From Micromonospora radicis (GTDB lineage: Bacteria > Actinomycetota > Actinomycetes > Mycobacteriales > Micromonosporaceae), in NCBI RefSeq assembly GCF_003583405.1, contig NZ_QXEC01000025.1:1-64000 (forward strand): 64,000 nt of DNA, written 5' to 3'. The notes under the pieces are model-generated. The model ran no database searches. It was not told the origin of the DNA and worked only from the letters and a program-made list of their open reading frames with translations. Below, one piece after another: positions 46,689 to 55,700 of the stretch (position 1 is its first letter; every line of letters starts with the position of its first letter). Position numbers and translations under genes: made by a program.

Positions 46689-46727
46689 CGCGATCCATCC
46701 ACACCCTCGGGGTGTGGCGGTCACCAC

Positions 46728-46802
46728 GGGCGATTGGCGCAGTGGGAGCGCGCTTCCTTGACACGGAAGAGGTCACTGGTTCAAACCCAGTATCGCCCAC
46801 CA
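46728..46802 (+). tRNA. tRNA-Val (GAC), copy 2
   Basis: 75 nt with encoded CCA, identical to copy 1. Its 3' end abuts a gene remnant and the conflict-system island. Confidence 0.95.
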
Positions 46803-46814
46803 GAGATCCACGGC

Positions 46815-47116
46815 CCGGCCGGCGCAGCGCGATGGCGGCGAGTTGCTCGGCCTGGGGCAGCTGTTCGGGTCCGGTCAGGTGGTGGGCGGTCGCGTGGTGG
46901 CCGTCCTCGGTCAGGGCCCGCACCGCGACCGCGACGAGGTCGGCCTCGTGTACCCGGGCCCGCCGCGCCTGTGGGTGGAACCGGTGCAGCATGGCGTAGC
47001 TGTGGCGCCCAGGCGAGGGTGTCGGCGGCGAACCCGCTCGCCCGGAGGAGGGTGCACTGGGCCGCCGAGGCGGCGAGGAGCCCTTCCAGGTGGGCGTGGG
47101 AGCCGAGGATGCCGCC
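46815..47116 (-). pseudogene. Remnant of an NmrA-like NAD(P)-binding protein gene
   Basis: Reading on the minus strand from 47116, one frame gives LEGLLAASAAQCTLLRASGF then AADTLAWAPQLRH; at about 46992 the homology moves to another frame: RRARVHEADLVAVAVRALTE then GPEQLPQAEQLAAI. Together these match the C-terminal half of NmrA-like NAD(P)H-binding proteins (VHEADIAAVAVRALTEDGH is a hallmark). The N-terminal Rossmann half is missing. The remnant ends a few bases from tRNA-Val. Frameshifted and truncated, so it is a pseudogene. Confidence 0.75.
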
Positions 47117-47166
47117 GTCCGGCTCGGGGCCGGGTCGGACTCGCCCGTCCCCGCCCCGACCGACCA

Positions 47167-47229
47167 TGTTGATCATGAGGTTGCCGGCAGGGTAAGCGCT
47201 TACCGCAACCGGCAACCTCATGATCAACA
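47167..47229. repeat. Large extragenic palindrome with GATCATGA arms
   Basis: Perfect 21-bp inverted arms, 47167-47187 (beginning TGTTGATCATGAGG) and 47209-47229, around a 21-base centre that itself contains GGTAAGCGCTTACC, a 14-bp palindrome. The layout resembles the 63630-63707 element. It lies between the NmrA remnant and the STAND gene end. It could double as a terminator for the minus-strand gene. Confidence 0.9.
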
Positions 47230-47233
47230 CGAC

Positions 47234-47268
47234 CGGGGTGGGGAGGGAGGGGAGGGAGGGGGAGGGGG
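47234..47268 (+). repeat. G-tract run (possible G-quadruplex)
   Basis: Seven runs of three to five G separated by single T or A bases, just past the stop codon of the trypsin-STAND-WD40 gene (stop at 47269-47271, minus strand). In the transcript of that gene it is a C-rich tail. Confidence 0.75.
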
Positions 47269-50200
47269 TCAGGTGTGGAGGGTGAGGGCGAGTAGGCCGC
47301 GGTCCAGGCCGACCAGCAGGGTGTCGCCGACGGTGCAGCAGGTCAGCGCCGGATGGTGGACGGGGATCGTGCGTACGGACCGCCCGGTCATTGGATCCCA
47401 GATCCGTACCGTGCGGTCGCGGCTGGTCGAGGCGAGCAGATCCCGACCACCGACCCGCACCAGCGCCAGACCGGTGACGGCCGCGGTGTGCCCGTTGAAC
47501 CAGCGGACCGGCTGGCCCCACTCGGCGTCCCACATCCGGATCGTGCTGTCCGCGCTGGCCGACACCAGCATCCGCCGCCCGGCCACGGTGATGCCGCACA
47601 GGGCGTTGACCTCGTCCTGATGGCCTTGCTGGGTCCAGACCGGAGTGTCGGCGCCACCCCACAGCATCAGGGTGCCGCTCTTGTCCGCCGAGGCGAGCGC
47701 GACCACGCCCGGCCACTCGACGGTCGCCAGGGCGGTCACCCAGGCGTGCGTGACGTGCCCGAGCAGCACCCCGAGGGCGGCGCCGGTGCGGGGATGCCAC
47801 AGCCGGATGGCCTGGTCGTCGCCGGCCGAGGCGATCAGCAGCCGGCCGTCGACGACCAGGGTGCAGACCGCCGCGACCTCGCCGTAGTGGCCGCGCATCT
47901 CACCCACCTGTGTGCCATCGGTCAGCTCCCACCAGGCGACCGAACAGTCGTCCTGGGCCGTGTAGAGCAGTGGCTCGTCGTCGTCGGCGACCACGCACAG
48001 CGCGTTCACCGCCGCGGTCTGGAACTCCAGCAACCGCTCGCCGGTGTCGACGTCCCAGCGGATCACCTGGCCGTCGGTGCTGCCGGAGGCGACCCGCGCC
48101 GGCCCGGCGCCCGGCACCCGGCACAACGTGTTCACCGGACCGAACCGGTCCTGGGCGGCGACGGTGTCGGGCTGGCCACCGGCCGGATCCCACAGGCGTA
48201 CGGTGCCGTCGTCCCCGGCGGTGGCGAGCATCCGGTGTGTCGCGGTGCGTAGCTCGCAGACCGCGCGGATCCAGCTGGCGTGCCCGCGCAGGCTCGGCCG
48301 GCTGCTCCAGGTCGAGACCTCCCAGAGCCGGATCAGGCCGTCCTCGCCGGTGGAGACGAGCAGGCGGCCGTCGGCGGTGTCCACGGTGCACAGATCGGTG
48401 ACCGGCCCACCGGTGTCGAGAACCCGCACCGGTTCGCCGGTCAACGGATCCCAGAGCCGCACCGTGCCGTCGTAGCCGGCCGAGGCGAGCAGCGTCGCGT
48501 CGGGGGTACGGACCGCGTACAGGGTGGTGACCCAGCCGTCGTGACCGGCCAGGGTCAGTGTCGGCGCACCGGCCGCGGTCGGTTCCCAGATCCGGATCAG
48601 GCCGTCGTAGCCGGTGGAGGCCAGCAGGTGCCGACCACCGGCCGGCACGTAGGTCACGGCGGTCACCCAGCCGGCGTGGCCGGTCAGGACGTACCGCTGG
48701 GCACCGGTGACGGGATCCCAGACCCGTACCGTCCGGTCGTCGCCGGCCGAGGCGAGCAGGTCACCGTCGGGCAGCGGGAGGACACAGATGTTGCGTACCC
48801 AGTCGTGGTGTCCGAGCAGTTCGTGGCGGCGCTGGCCGGTCCGCGGCTCCCACAACCCGATCGTGCCGTCGTGGCTGGCGGTGGCGACCAACACCTCACC
48901 GGCGCCGGTGCGTACCGCGCAGACCCCGCGGATGGTGTCGTCGTGGCAGTTGAAGACGGCCTCGGCCTGGTTGGTCAACGGATCCCAGAGCCGGACGGTG
49001 CCGTCGTCGCCGACGGAGGCGAGCAGCCGTCGACCGTCGACCTCGACGGCGGCGACGTCGTAGACGGGCTGGAGGTGTCCGTCGAGCACGCTGCGTTCCT
49101 GCCGCGGTGGGGTGTCTGCCCACCGGGCCCGGTACGGTGCCCGATCGGCGGTGATGCCGCTGCCCAGACCGTCGAGGCAGTCGACGACCGAGAAGAGCGC
49201 CGCCCGCTCGTCGGGTGGCGCCGCGACCGCCAGCGGGGTGCGTTGTAGCAACCTGGCCCGGGCCTGCGGCAGCGGTGCGGTCGGTGGCGGTTCCGCGTCG
49301 ACCACCATGAGCAGCCGGTCCAACTGCGCGTGGAGCAGGTAGTCGTCGTCGGCGAGGAGGTGTTCGACCATCCCGGCGCGGGCAGCGTGCTGGGGCAGCG
49401 ACCGGAGCAGGTAGTCCGGGGCGTCGGCCCAGCCCGCGTCGCGGGCCAGGTCGAGCCAGGCCGAGACCAACCTGCGCTGGTCCTGGCGCCGATGCCCCCG
49501 GGCGTCGCGGTCGGCCAGCAGCGCCTCGTTGAGGGCCTGGTGGAACAGGCGGTACGCGGGCTGTGCCCCGCCGCCCGTCTCGACCAGGAAGTTCGCCGCC
49601 GAGGTACGGGCGAAGCCGCCCAGCTCCGCCTCGCTGACGGTGCCGCCCAGCGCGGTCACCGCGGCCTGCCACAGTGGCAACGGAAGCCCCGGTGTCTCGG
49701 CGTACGCCAGGGCGGTCAGCGCCAGCCGCGCGGAGGTGGTACCCGCCGTCGGTAGCCCGGCGAGGTAGGCGTCCAGTGCGTGGGCGACGGTGGCGGTGAA
49801 GGAGACCGAGGCCGGGTCGACCGGCGCGGTGTCGCGCAGCGCGTGTGCCCGTGCGACCAGGCCGGCGACGAGGAAGTTTCCCTTGGCCAGCGCGGCGATG
49901 CGCCGGGCGAGTGGGCCGGCGGCCCCGGGCTCGGCGTACGGGTTGGCGGGTCGTTCGGCGCCGAGCAGTTGCAGCGTCGCCTGCGCGTAGTTGACCAGGT
50001 CGGATTCGGCGAAGTACTCCGGTGCGTCGAGGTCGATCAGGTCGGCGTCCTCCCCGAAACGGGCGATCAGGTCGCCCTGGTCGTCGCTGCGCCGGGTGCC
50101 GACGACCACCCGGACCCCGTACCGGCCGCAGTCGCGGGCCAGCGGCAGCAGGATGTCGTCGACGATCCGTCGGGCGTGGCCGGGATCGGCGGCCTCGTCC

Positions 50201-51321
50201 AGGGCGTCGACGACCAGGGTGAACCGGGCGGCGCGCCGGTGCAGCCGGTCGCGCACCGCCGAAGCCAGGTCGGCCGGGTTGGCCGGCAGGTCGACGGCGG
50301 CGGCGCGGGCGATCTCGGTGGCCACCTCGATGGCGGTCTTGCCCTTCACGTGCACGGCGCAGGAGACGGAGCCGACCGTGGCCCGTACCGCGACGTCGTC
50401 GACGGGGAGGGCGGCCTGGATCTGTCGGTCGGCGGTGGTGACGATCCGGCCCAGAGCGGCGGACTTGCCCACCCCGGGGGAGCCGGTGACCAGCAGCGGC
50501 CGGATGACCGGAGTCGCCTGGTCGAGCCAGTCGACGATTCGGCGCAGTGCCCTGGTGCGGCCCCGGAACCGGGCGCCGCCCTCGGTATCCACCGCCACCC
50601 CGCGGGCCCGGGGCAGCCAGTGCCGACCGGCCTCCCCGTCGGTGTTCAGGGTCCAGCCCCAGGCGGACAGGGCGGTGTCGTCGGCGTCCGCGACCCGCCA
50701 CGCGGACAGCATCCGCAGCTTCATCTCGGGCAGCTGCTCGTCGGCGTGGTGCAGGGTGACGGCCTGGCCCTTGCCCGTGCCGTCGGCGGAGACCACGACG
50801 CCGATCACCGCCTGGTACTCCGGTGACCAGACGGCGCCGCCGCTGAACCCCTTGCCCAACTGGCTACCGGCAGCACTGTCGATCATGATGCGTCCCCAGC
50901 CGCCGATCTCGGTGACCGTGCCGGTGGCCGGGGTACCGCCGGGTACCCCGGTGGGGAAGCCGTACGCCCAGAACGGCCGGTCGACCAGGGACCGGGGCTC
51001 CAGGCAGCGCAGCCGGGCCGGTGCGACGGTGACCGGCACGGGTTCGACGAGTTCGAGGACGACCAGGTCGACGTGCGCGGACCGGTGCCCGTCGTGCAGG
51101 CACTGGCGGACCCGGCGTCGGTCGAAGTAGCCGACCCTGGACGCGCGGGGGAAGGCGACCGAGAGGTCGTCGTGCAGTTGGCCGTCGGCGGCGAACGCGA
51201 CGTGGTGGCAGGTGAGCACGAGGTTCGCGTCGATGACGATGCCGGTGCCGACCGGGATGTCCGGGTTGCCGTCGCGGTGCAGGGCGACCGCCCACGGGCT
51301 GTCGTCAGGGGCTGCTGTCAC
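47269..51321 (-). CDS. Trypsin-like peptidase / STAND NTPase / WD40 conflict-system protein
   Basis: 1350 residues from GTG 51321. Residues 1-200: trypsin-like serine protease with intact triad His40 (LTCHHV), Asp85 (HVDLVVLEL) and Ser160 (KGFSGGAV); no signal peptide, so cytoplasmic. Residues 250-620: STAND/NACHT-like ATPase with Walker A GSPGVGKS (280-287) and Walker B FTLVVDALDEA. Residues 735-1350: about fourteen WD40 blades (repeated VRLWDP, LLASAGDDGT), i.e. likely two propellers. In this class the repeats sense a ligand, the NTPase oligomerises and the protease is unleashed. It is 15 bases downstream of a Trypco1-like gene. Target unknown. Confidence 0.9.
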   Translation of the reverse strand: MTAAPDDSPWAVALHRDGNPDIPVGTGIVIDANLVLTCHHVAFAADGQLHDDLSVAFPRASRVGYFDRRRVRQCLHDGHRSAHVDLVVLELVEPVPVTVAPARLRCLEPRSLVDRPFWAYGFPTGVPGGTPATGTVTEIGGWGRIMIDSAAGSQLGKGFSGGAVWSPEYQAVIGVVVSADGTGKGQAVTLHHADEQLPEMKLRMLSAWRVADADDTALSAWGWTLNTDGEAGRHWLPRARGVAVDTEGGARFRGRTRALRRIVDWLDQATPVIRPLLVTGSPGVGKSAALGRIVTTADRQIQAALPVDDVAVRATVGSVSCAVHVKGKTAIEVATEIARAAAVDLPANPADLASAVRDRLHRRAARFTLVVDALDEAADPGHARRIVDDILLPLARDCGRYGVRVVVGTRRSDDQGDLIARFGEDADLIDLDAPEYFAESDLVNYAQATLQLLGAERPANPYAEPGAAGPLARRIAALAKGNFLVAGLVARAHALRDTAPVDPASVSFTATVAHALDAYLAGLPTAGTTSARLALTALAYAETPGLPLPLWQAAVTALGGTVSEAELGGFARTSAANFLVETGGGAQPAYRLFHQALNEALLADRDARGHRRQDQRRLVSAWLDLARDAGWADAPDYLLRSLPQHAARAGMVEHLLADDDYLLHAQLDRLLMVVDAEPPPTAPLPQARARLLQRTPLAVAAPPDERAALFSVVDCLDGLGSGITADRAPYRARWADTPPRQERSVLDGHLQPVYDVAAVEVDGRRLLASVGDDGTVRLWDPLTNQAEAVFNCHDDTIRGVCAVRTGAGEVLVATASHDGTIGLWEPRTGQRRHELLGHHDWVRNICVLPLPDGDLLASAGDDRTVRVWDPVTGAQRYVLTGHAGWVTAVTYVPAGGRHLLASTGYDGLIRIWEPTAAGAPTLTLAGHDGWVTTLYAVRTPDATLLASAGYDGTVRLWDPLTGEPVRVLDTGGPVTDLCTVDTADGRLLVSTGEDGLIRLWEVSTWSSRPSLRGHASWIRAVCELRTATHRMLATAGDDGTVRLWDPAGGQPDTVAAQDRFGPVNTLCRVPGAGPARVASGSTDGQVIRWDVDTGERLLEFQTAAVNALCVVADDDEPLLYTAQDDCSVAWWELTDGTQVGEMRGHYGEVAAVCTLVVDGRLLIASAGDDQAIRLWHPRTGAALGVLLGHVTHAWVTALATVEWPGVVALASADKSGTLMLWGGADTPVWTQQGHQDEVNALCGITVAGRRMLVSASADSTIRMWDAEWGQPVRWFNGHTAAVTGLALVRVGGRDLLASTSRDRTVRIWDPMTGRSVRTIPVHHPALTCCTVGDTLLVGLDRGLLALTLHT

Positions 51322-51336
51322 GGGCCACCGCGTCCG

Positions 51337-51666
51337 TCAGCGCCGCGGGCCGGTGCCGTTTGCCGGGGCTCCGTCGGGGGACCAGGCGAGGGTGACCTCG
51401 AAGTTCGCCTCGCCGGTCGTCTTGGCGACCACCCAGTTCGCCGTGCCGGTCGCCTTGATCCCGAAGCGCACCTCGACGGCGTCCGGGGAGACCGCCTTCA
51501 CCTGCTCCAACAGTTCCTTGGCGGCGGCCACCGCCGGGGCGGCGGACTCCCGTACCCAGCCGGCGACGTCGCCGACGCCGGCGGGTTGGAAACCGGCCGG
51601 TGGGTCGACCTCGATCAACGCGACGGTTTTGTCGTCGACCTGGTAGCGGACCACCTCAGACTGCAC
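51337..51666 (-). CDS. Trypco1-like (CU044_2847 family) protein
   Basis: 109 residues from GTG 51666, GGAGG six bases upstream. It reads VVRYQVDDKTVALIEVDPPA, a WVRESAAPAVAAAKELLEQV helix, then AVEVRFGIKATGTANWVVAK. This layout is that of the CU044_2847 / trypsin-co-occurring domain 1 family, defined by its link with trypsin-STAND proteins. It is directly upstream of and co-directional with such a gene here. Probably a partner, inhibitor or substrate of the protease. Confidence 0.8.
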   Translation of the reverse strand: MQSEVVRYQVDDKTVALIEVDPPAGFQPAGVGDVAGWVRESAAPAVAAAKELLEQVKAVSPDAVEVRFGIKATGTANWVVAKTTGEANFEVTLAWSPDGAPANGTGPRR

Positions 51667-52030
51667 CGGTCACCTCCGTGGCGTTCCCGAAATGGGCAGG
51701 AGCGGCAGGGCGTCGGGCAATTCCCTCCGGCCGCCGCTCGCCGATCAGTCATGCTGCCCGCTGTCCTTGCCGCTTGGCAACGGCCGAATGCCTGATCAGC
51801 GCCGCCCGCTCCGTACAGGTGTTTCAGTCGGGCCGTCCACGCTGGACCGCTGAAGATCCACTCAACCTTGCTGTCGGTTTTCGGCAGCCGGATTGGTGAC
51901 CTTGCGCTTGCCGGACACCGTCGGCAGAATCGGCCCGGGCGCGAGGCCGCCCCCCTTGCTCGACCACCCCTCCGAGTTTCGATCATCACCGTGAACGTGG
52001 TGAAAGCTCGTGCCACAGAGGAGCATCCGC
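51667..52030. promoter_or_regulatory. Divergent control region of the conflict island
   Basis: About 360 bases between two divergent starts, less GC-rich than its surroundings around 51840-52030. It must hold promoters for both units. A small inverted repeat TTGCC-GCTT-GGCAA (51767-51780) and a TCACC/GGTGA pair (51986-52003) are visible; no strong promoter consensus. The shared region suggests coordinated control of the two units. Confidence 0.4.
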
Positions 52031-52771
52031 ATGCCGGAAAAGGAACTGACGCTCGTTGACCGGTGCATTCTCATCACGTTAATGATCAAAGCAACTCCGT
52101 TGCCGCAGACGTACATCACCAAGGTCGCCGGAATCGGCATCAAGCCGGAGCACCGCCGTAAGCTGATCGCCGCCGAGCTGATCGAGGTGGCGGAGAAGCC
52201 GATCACCCTGAAGCTGACCGACAAGGGTTGGCATCGGGCCGCCGAGGAGTTGGGCGGGGAGCCGCCGAAGGGTGCGGGCGCGGGCGGCGGCACGCTCTAC
52301 GTCGTACTGGACTTCCTGCGCCGGCTGATCGACCACTCCGGCACCCGGGCCGACGACCTGTTCCGGTTGCAGATCAAGGCGGACGACGTCGCCTCGGCCG
52401 TGGCCGCACCGGCCCCGCACCCCGCCCCGGCGGCCCCGCACCCCGCCGCGCCGGCCCCGGACTCCGCCGCGCCGGCCCCGCACTCCGCCCCGGCGGCCGC
52501 GACGGGCCCGGTCGAAGCGGTGACCCGGGTCCGGCAGGCATACCACGAACTGGCCGCCGGCCCCGGCGCGTACGTCATGCTCGCCGACCTGCGTACCGCG
52601 CTGGCGGACCTGTCCCGCGCGCAGGTCGACACCGCACTGGTCCAGCTCAACCGGGAACGCAACGTCCACCTCGTGCCGGAGTCCAACCAGAAGGTGCTCA
52701 AGCCGCAGGAGCGGGCCGCGGCGGTGAGCATCGGCAACCAGGACAAGCACCTCATCGCCATCTCGTCATGA
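52031..52771 (+). CDS. Winged-helix protein with Ala/Pro linker
   Basis: 246 residues from ATG 52031 (AGAGGAG 8 bases upstream; ATG 52010 possible). Residues 1-75 look like a winged helix (ELTLVDRCILITLMIKATPL ... LIAAELIEVAEKPITLKLTD). An Ala-Pro-His/Asp/Ser repeat linker occupies about 130-165. Residues 170-246 form a second small domain with LADLRTALADLSRAQVDTAL and LNRERNVHLVPESNQKVL, itself winged-helix-like. Translationally coupled (ATGA) to the double ATPase, so it probably supplies DNA or partner recognition to it. No known family recognised. Confidence 0.75.
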   Translation: MPEKELTLVDRCILITLMIKATPLPQTYITKVAGIGIKPEHRRKLIAAELIEVAEKPITLKLTDKGWHRAAEELGGEPPKGAGAGGGTLYVVLDFLRRLIDHSGTRADDLFRLQIKADDVASAVAAPAPHPAPAAPHPAAPAPDSAAPAPHSAPAAATGPVEAVTRVRQAYHELAAGPGAYVMLADLRTALADLSRAQVDTALVQLNRERNVHLVPESNQKVLKPQERAAAVSIGNQDKHLIAISS

Positions 52772-55700
52772 CCAGCGACGAGGAACGGCGGGCGCTGACC
52801 GCGTTGCGGTTCAACTGGGCTCCGACCCCCGACGACGTCTGGAAGCCGGCGCCGTTCCACGTGGCGGCCCTGCACCACGACGTGCTGCGGACCGTGCTGG
52901 ACAGCTTCGCCGAGGCGGACCGTAGCGCCGACTCCAGCCCGGTGGGCGTCGCGGTCCTCGGCCAGCGGGGCACCGGCAAGACCCACCTGCTCGGCACGGT
53001 ACGACAGGAGGTGCAGCAGCGCGGCGGGTTCTTCTTCCTGGTCGAGCTGTTGGAGGCGCGCGCGTTCTGGCACAGCACCGCGATGTCGATGCTGGCGGGC
53101 CTCGCGCGACCGATGCCGGACGGGACCACCCAGTTGCGTACCTTCCTGCGCAAACTCGCCGACCGGGTCGACGCCCCCCGGGCGGTGCGGCGCGCGGTCA
53201 CCGGTGAGACCGAACTCAGCCGGCCCGCCCTCGACGCCTTCGTCGACCTGACCCGTAAGGCGAACCGCCAGGTCGGCACGGAGTGCCAGGACACGCTGCG
53301 GGCGCTGGTGCTCTACGCCGGTGAGTCCGCCGCCCTGGAGGACGTCGGCTACGACTTCCTCTCCTCCAGCGACGAGGAGGAGCCGGGCACCCGGACCGCC
53401 TGGGGACTGCGGCGTAACCGCCGGGCACCGCAGGAGGTGGTCCGGGACGCGTCGCGGCTGCTGGCCATGGTGGCGCCGACGGTGATCGCCGTCGACCAGA
53501 TCGACCTGATGGTTGCCCAGTCGGTCAAGGCGACCACCCAGGAGGTCCGCGGCGAGATCGACTGGCAGACGTCGTTGCTGCTGGAGCAGGTGGCCAGCGG
53601 TCTGATGGCGCTGCGGGAGACCACCAAACGTTCGCTGTCGGTGGTGTCCTGCCTGCCGCAGACCTGGCGGGACGTGAAGGAACAGGCCACCGACACCGTC
53701 CAGGACCGGTTCCGGGAGGCCGCCCCGCTCAAGGAGATCCCCTCCGTGGCGGTGGGACGGGAACTGGTCGAGAAGCGGTTCGCGGTGCTCTTCGAGGAAG
53801 TCGGCTTCGTGCCGCCGTACCCCACCTGGCCGGTCCACCCCGACGCGTTCACCGAGGTGGTCGGGTTCACGCCACGCGAGCTGCTGCGCCGCGTCGACAC
53901 GCATGTCCGGGCCTGCCTGGCCGACGGCGAGGTACGCGAGCTGCGGCATCTGCTGCACGCGACCGGTGACCCGGTCGGCGCCGGCCCCGGGGCGGCCCCG
54001 GTCGGTAGGCCGAGCGCGGCGCGGCTGGCCGACGAGTTCGGCAAGATCGATTCTCGGTACGCGGAACTGATCGCCGCGGCGGATCCGGCGCCCGCGCTCA
54101 GCCAGCAGTACGAGGACGTGCGGGTTCCGGAGCTGCTGACAGCCGGGTTGACCGCGTGGATCGGTGCGCAGGACGACGCCGTCGAGGCGTTCAGTCTCGA
54201 TCCCATCCCGTTGGGCGGGAAGCCGGCCCTGCACGCCCGGCTACGGCACAGCCTCGACGAGGAGAGCGAGGACGAGGAGCACTGGTCGTTCCGGGCGATC
54301 TGCGCACCGCACCACATCGCCGCGCTCAACCGGATCCGCAACGCGGTCACCGCCGCCGGGCTCACCGAGGGCATCGCCAAGCGCAAGCTGTTCCTGTTGC
54401 GCAGCGCGGACTGGTCGGGCGGGGCCCGTACCCGTGAGGTGCTGGCGGCCTTCAAACGCGCCGGCGGCGAGACGATCGCCTTCCCCGCCGCGGACATCCG
54501 CCGCCTGGCCGCGCTGGAGCAGCTCATCCGGTACTTCGGCCTGGAGACGCTGCGGCCGTGGTTCGCCGACCGCCGACCGGCCGCCGAGATCAGCTGCCTG
54601 CGTCAGGCGCTGGGCGGCGACCGCAGGGACAGGGGGACCGCCGTTGCGATCGCCGTCCCGGTGACCGGTGCCGGTCCAGCGACGGACGCCGTCCCCGGGA
54701 CACCGGTCCACCGCGACGCGGGCCCGCCGACGGTGCCGGTGCCGAACATGCCGACCACACCGCCGACCGTGCCGGTGCCGTCGCTGAGCCCGCCGGTGCC
54801 GGTGCCGAGCCCGCCGACGCCGTCGTCGCCGAACCCGGCCGCCGGGCCGGCGCCGGCGGTCGAGTCGGTGCCGGTCTGGCCGACCGGGTCCGACGTGCGC
54901 GGTCGCCCGGCGGCCGGAATCGACCCGGAACAGCTGGACCTCGGTGCCGTCCCCGGTCGACCCGAGCCACTGCGGATCGGCCTGGAATCGCTGCGCCGGC
55001 ACACCGTGATCTTCGCCGGCTCCGGCTCCGGTAAGACCGTCCTGATCCGGCGGCTGGTCGAGGAGTGCGCGCTGCGTGGCGTCTCCGCCATCGTCCTCGA
55101 CCCGAACAACGACCTGGCACGGCTCGGCGACGCCTGGCCGGCGGCGCCCGGCGGGTGGGGGCCGGCCGACGCCGACCGAGCCGCGACGTACCTGTCCGGC
55201 ACCGAGGTGGTGATCTGGACGCCGGGTCGGCAGTCGGGCCGCCCGTTGGCGTTCCAGCCGCTGCCCCGCTTCGCCGACGTACTCGACGACCCGGACGGGT
55301 TCACCGCCGCGGTCGACGCCGCCGTCGCCACCCTCGCCCCGCATGCCCGGGTGGACGGTGGCACGGACAAGGCCCGGCTCGGTCGGGCCGTGCTGCGCGA
55401 GGCGCTGTACAGCTACGCCCGGACCGGCGCCAACGACCTGCGGGCGTTCACCGAGCTGCTCGATGACCTGCCCGACGGGGTGAGCCAGCTCGCCGGTGCG
55501 CCGAAGCTGGCGGCGGGCATGGCGCAACTACTCAAGGCCGCCCTGATCAACGATCCGCTCTTCGGCGGCGTCGGCACCCCCGTCGACCCCGGTGAGCTGC
55601 TCACCCCGGCGCCGGGGCGGCGGGCCCGGATATCGGTGATCAGTTTCGTCGGGTTGCCCGACGACCCGCAGCGGCAGAGCTTCGTCAACCAGTTGCAACT

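Noticed and set aside
45725-46992. Open frames over the tRNA genes giving proteins with GFEPVTSSVSRKRA-like or RRDSNPRPSPWQGDAL-like sequence
   Set aside because: These are well-known spurious translations of tRNA genes.
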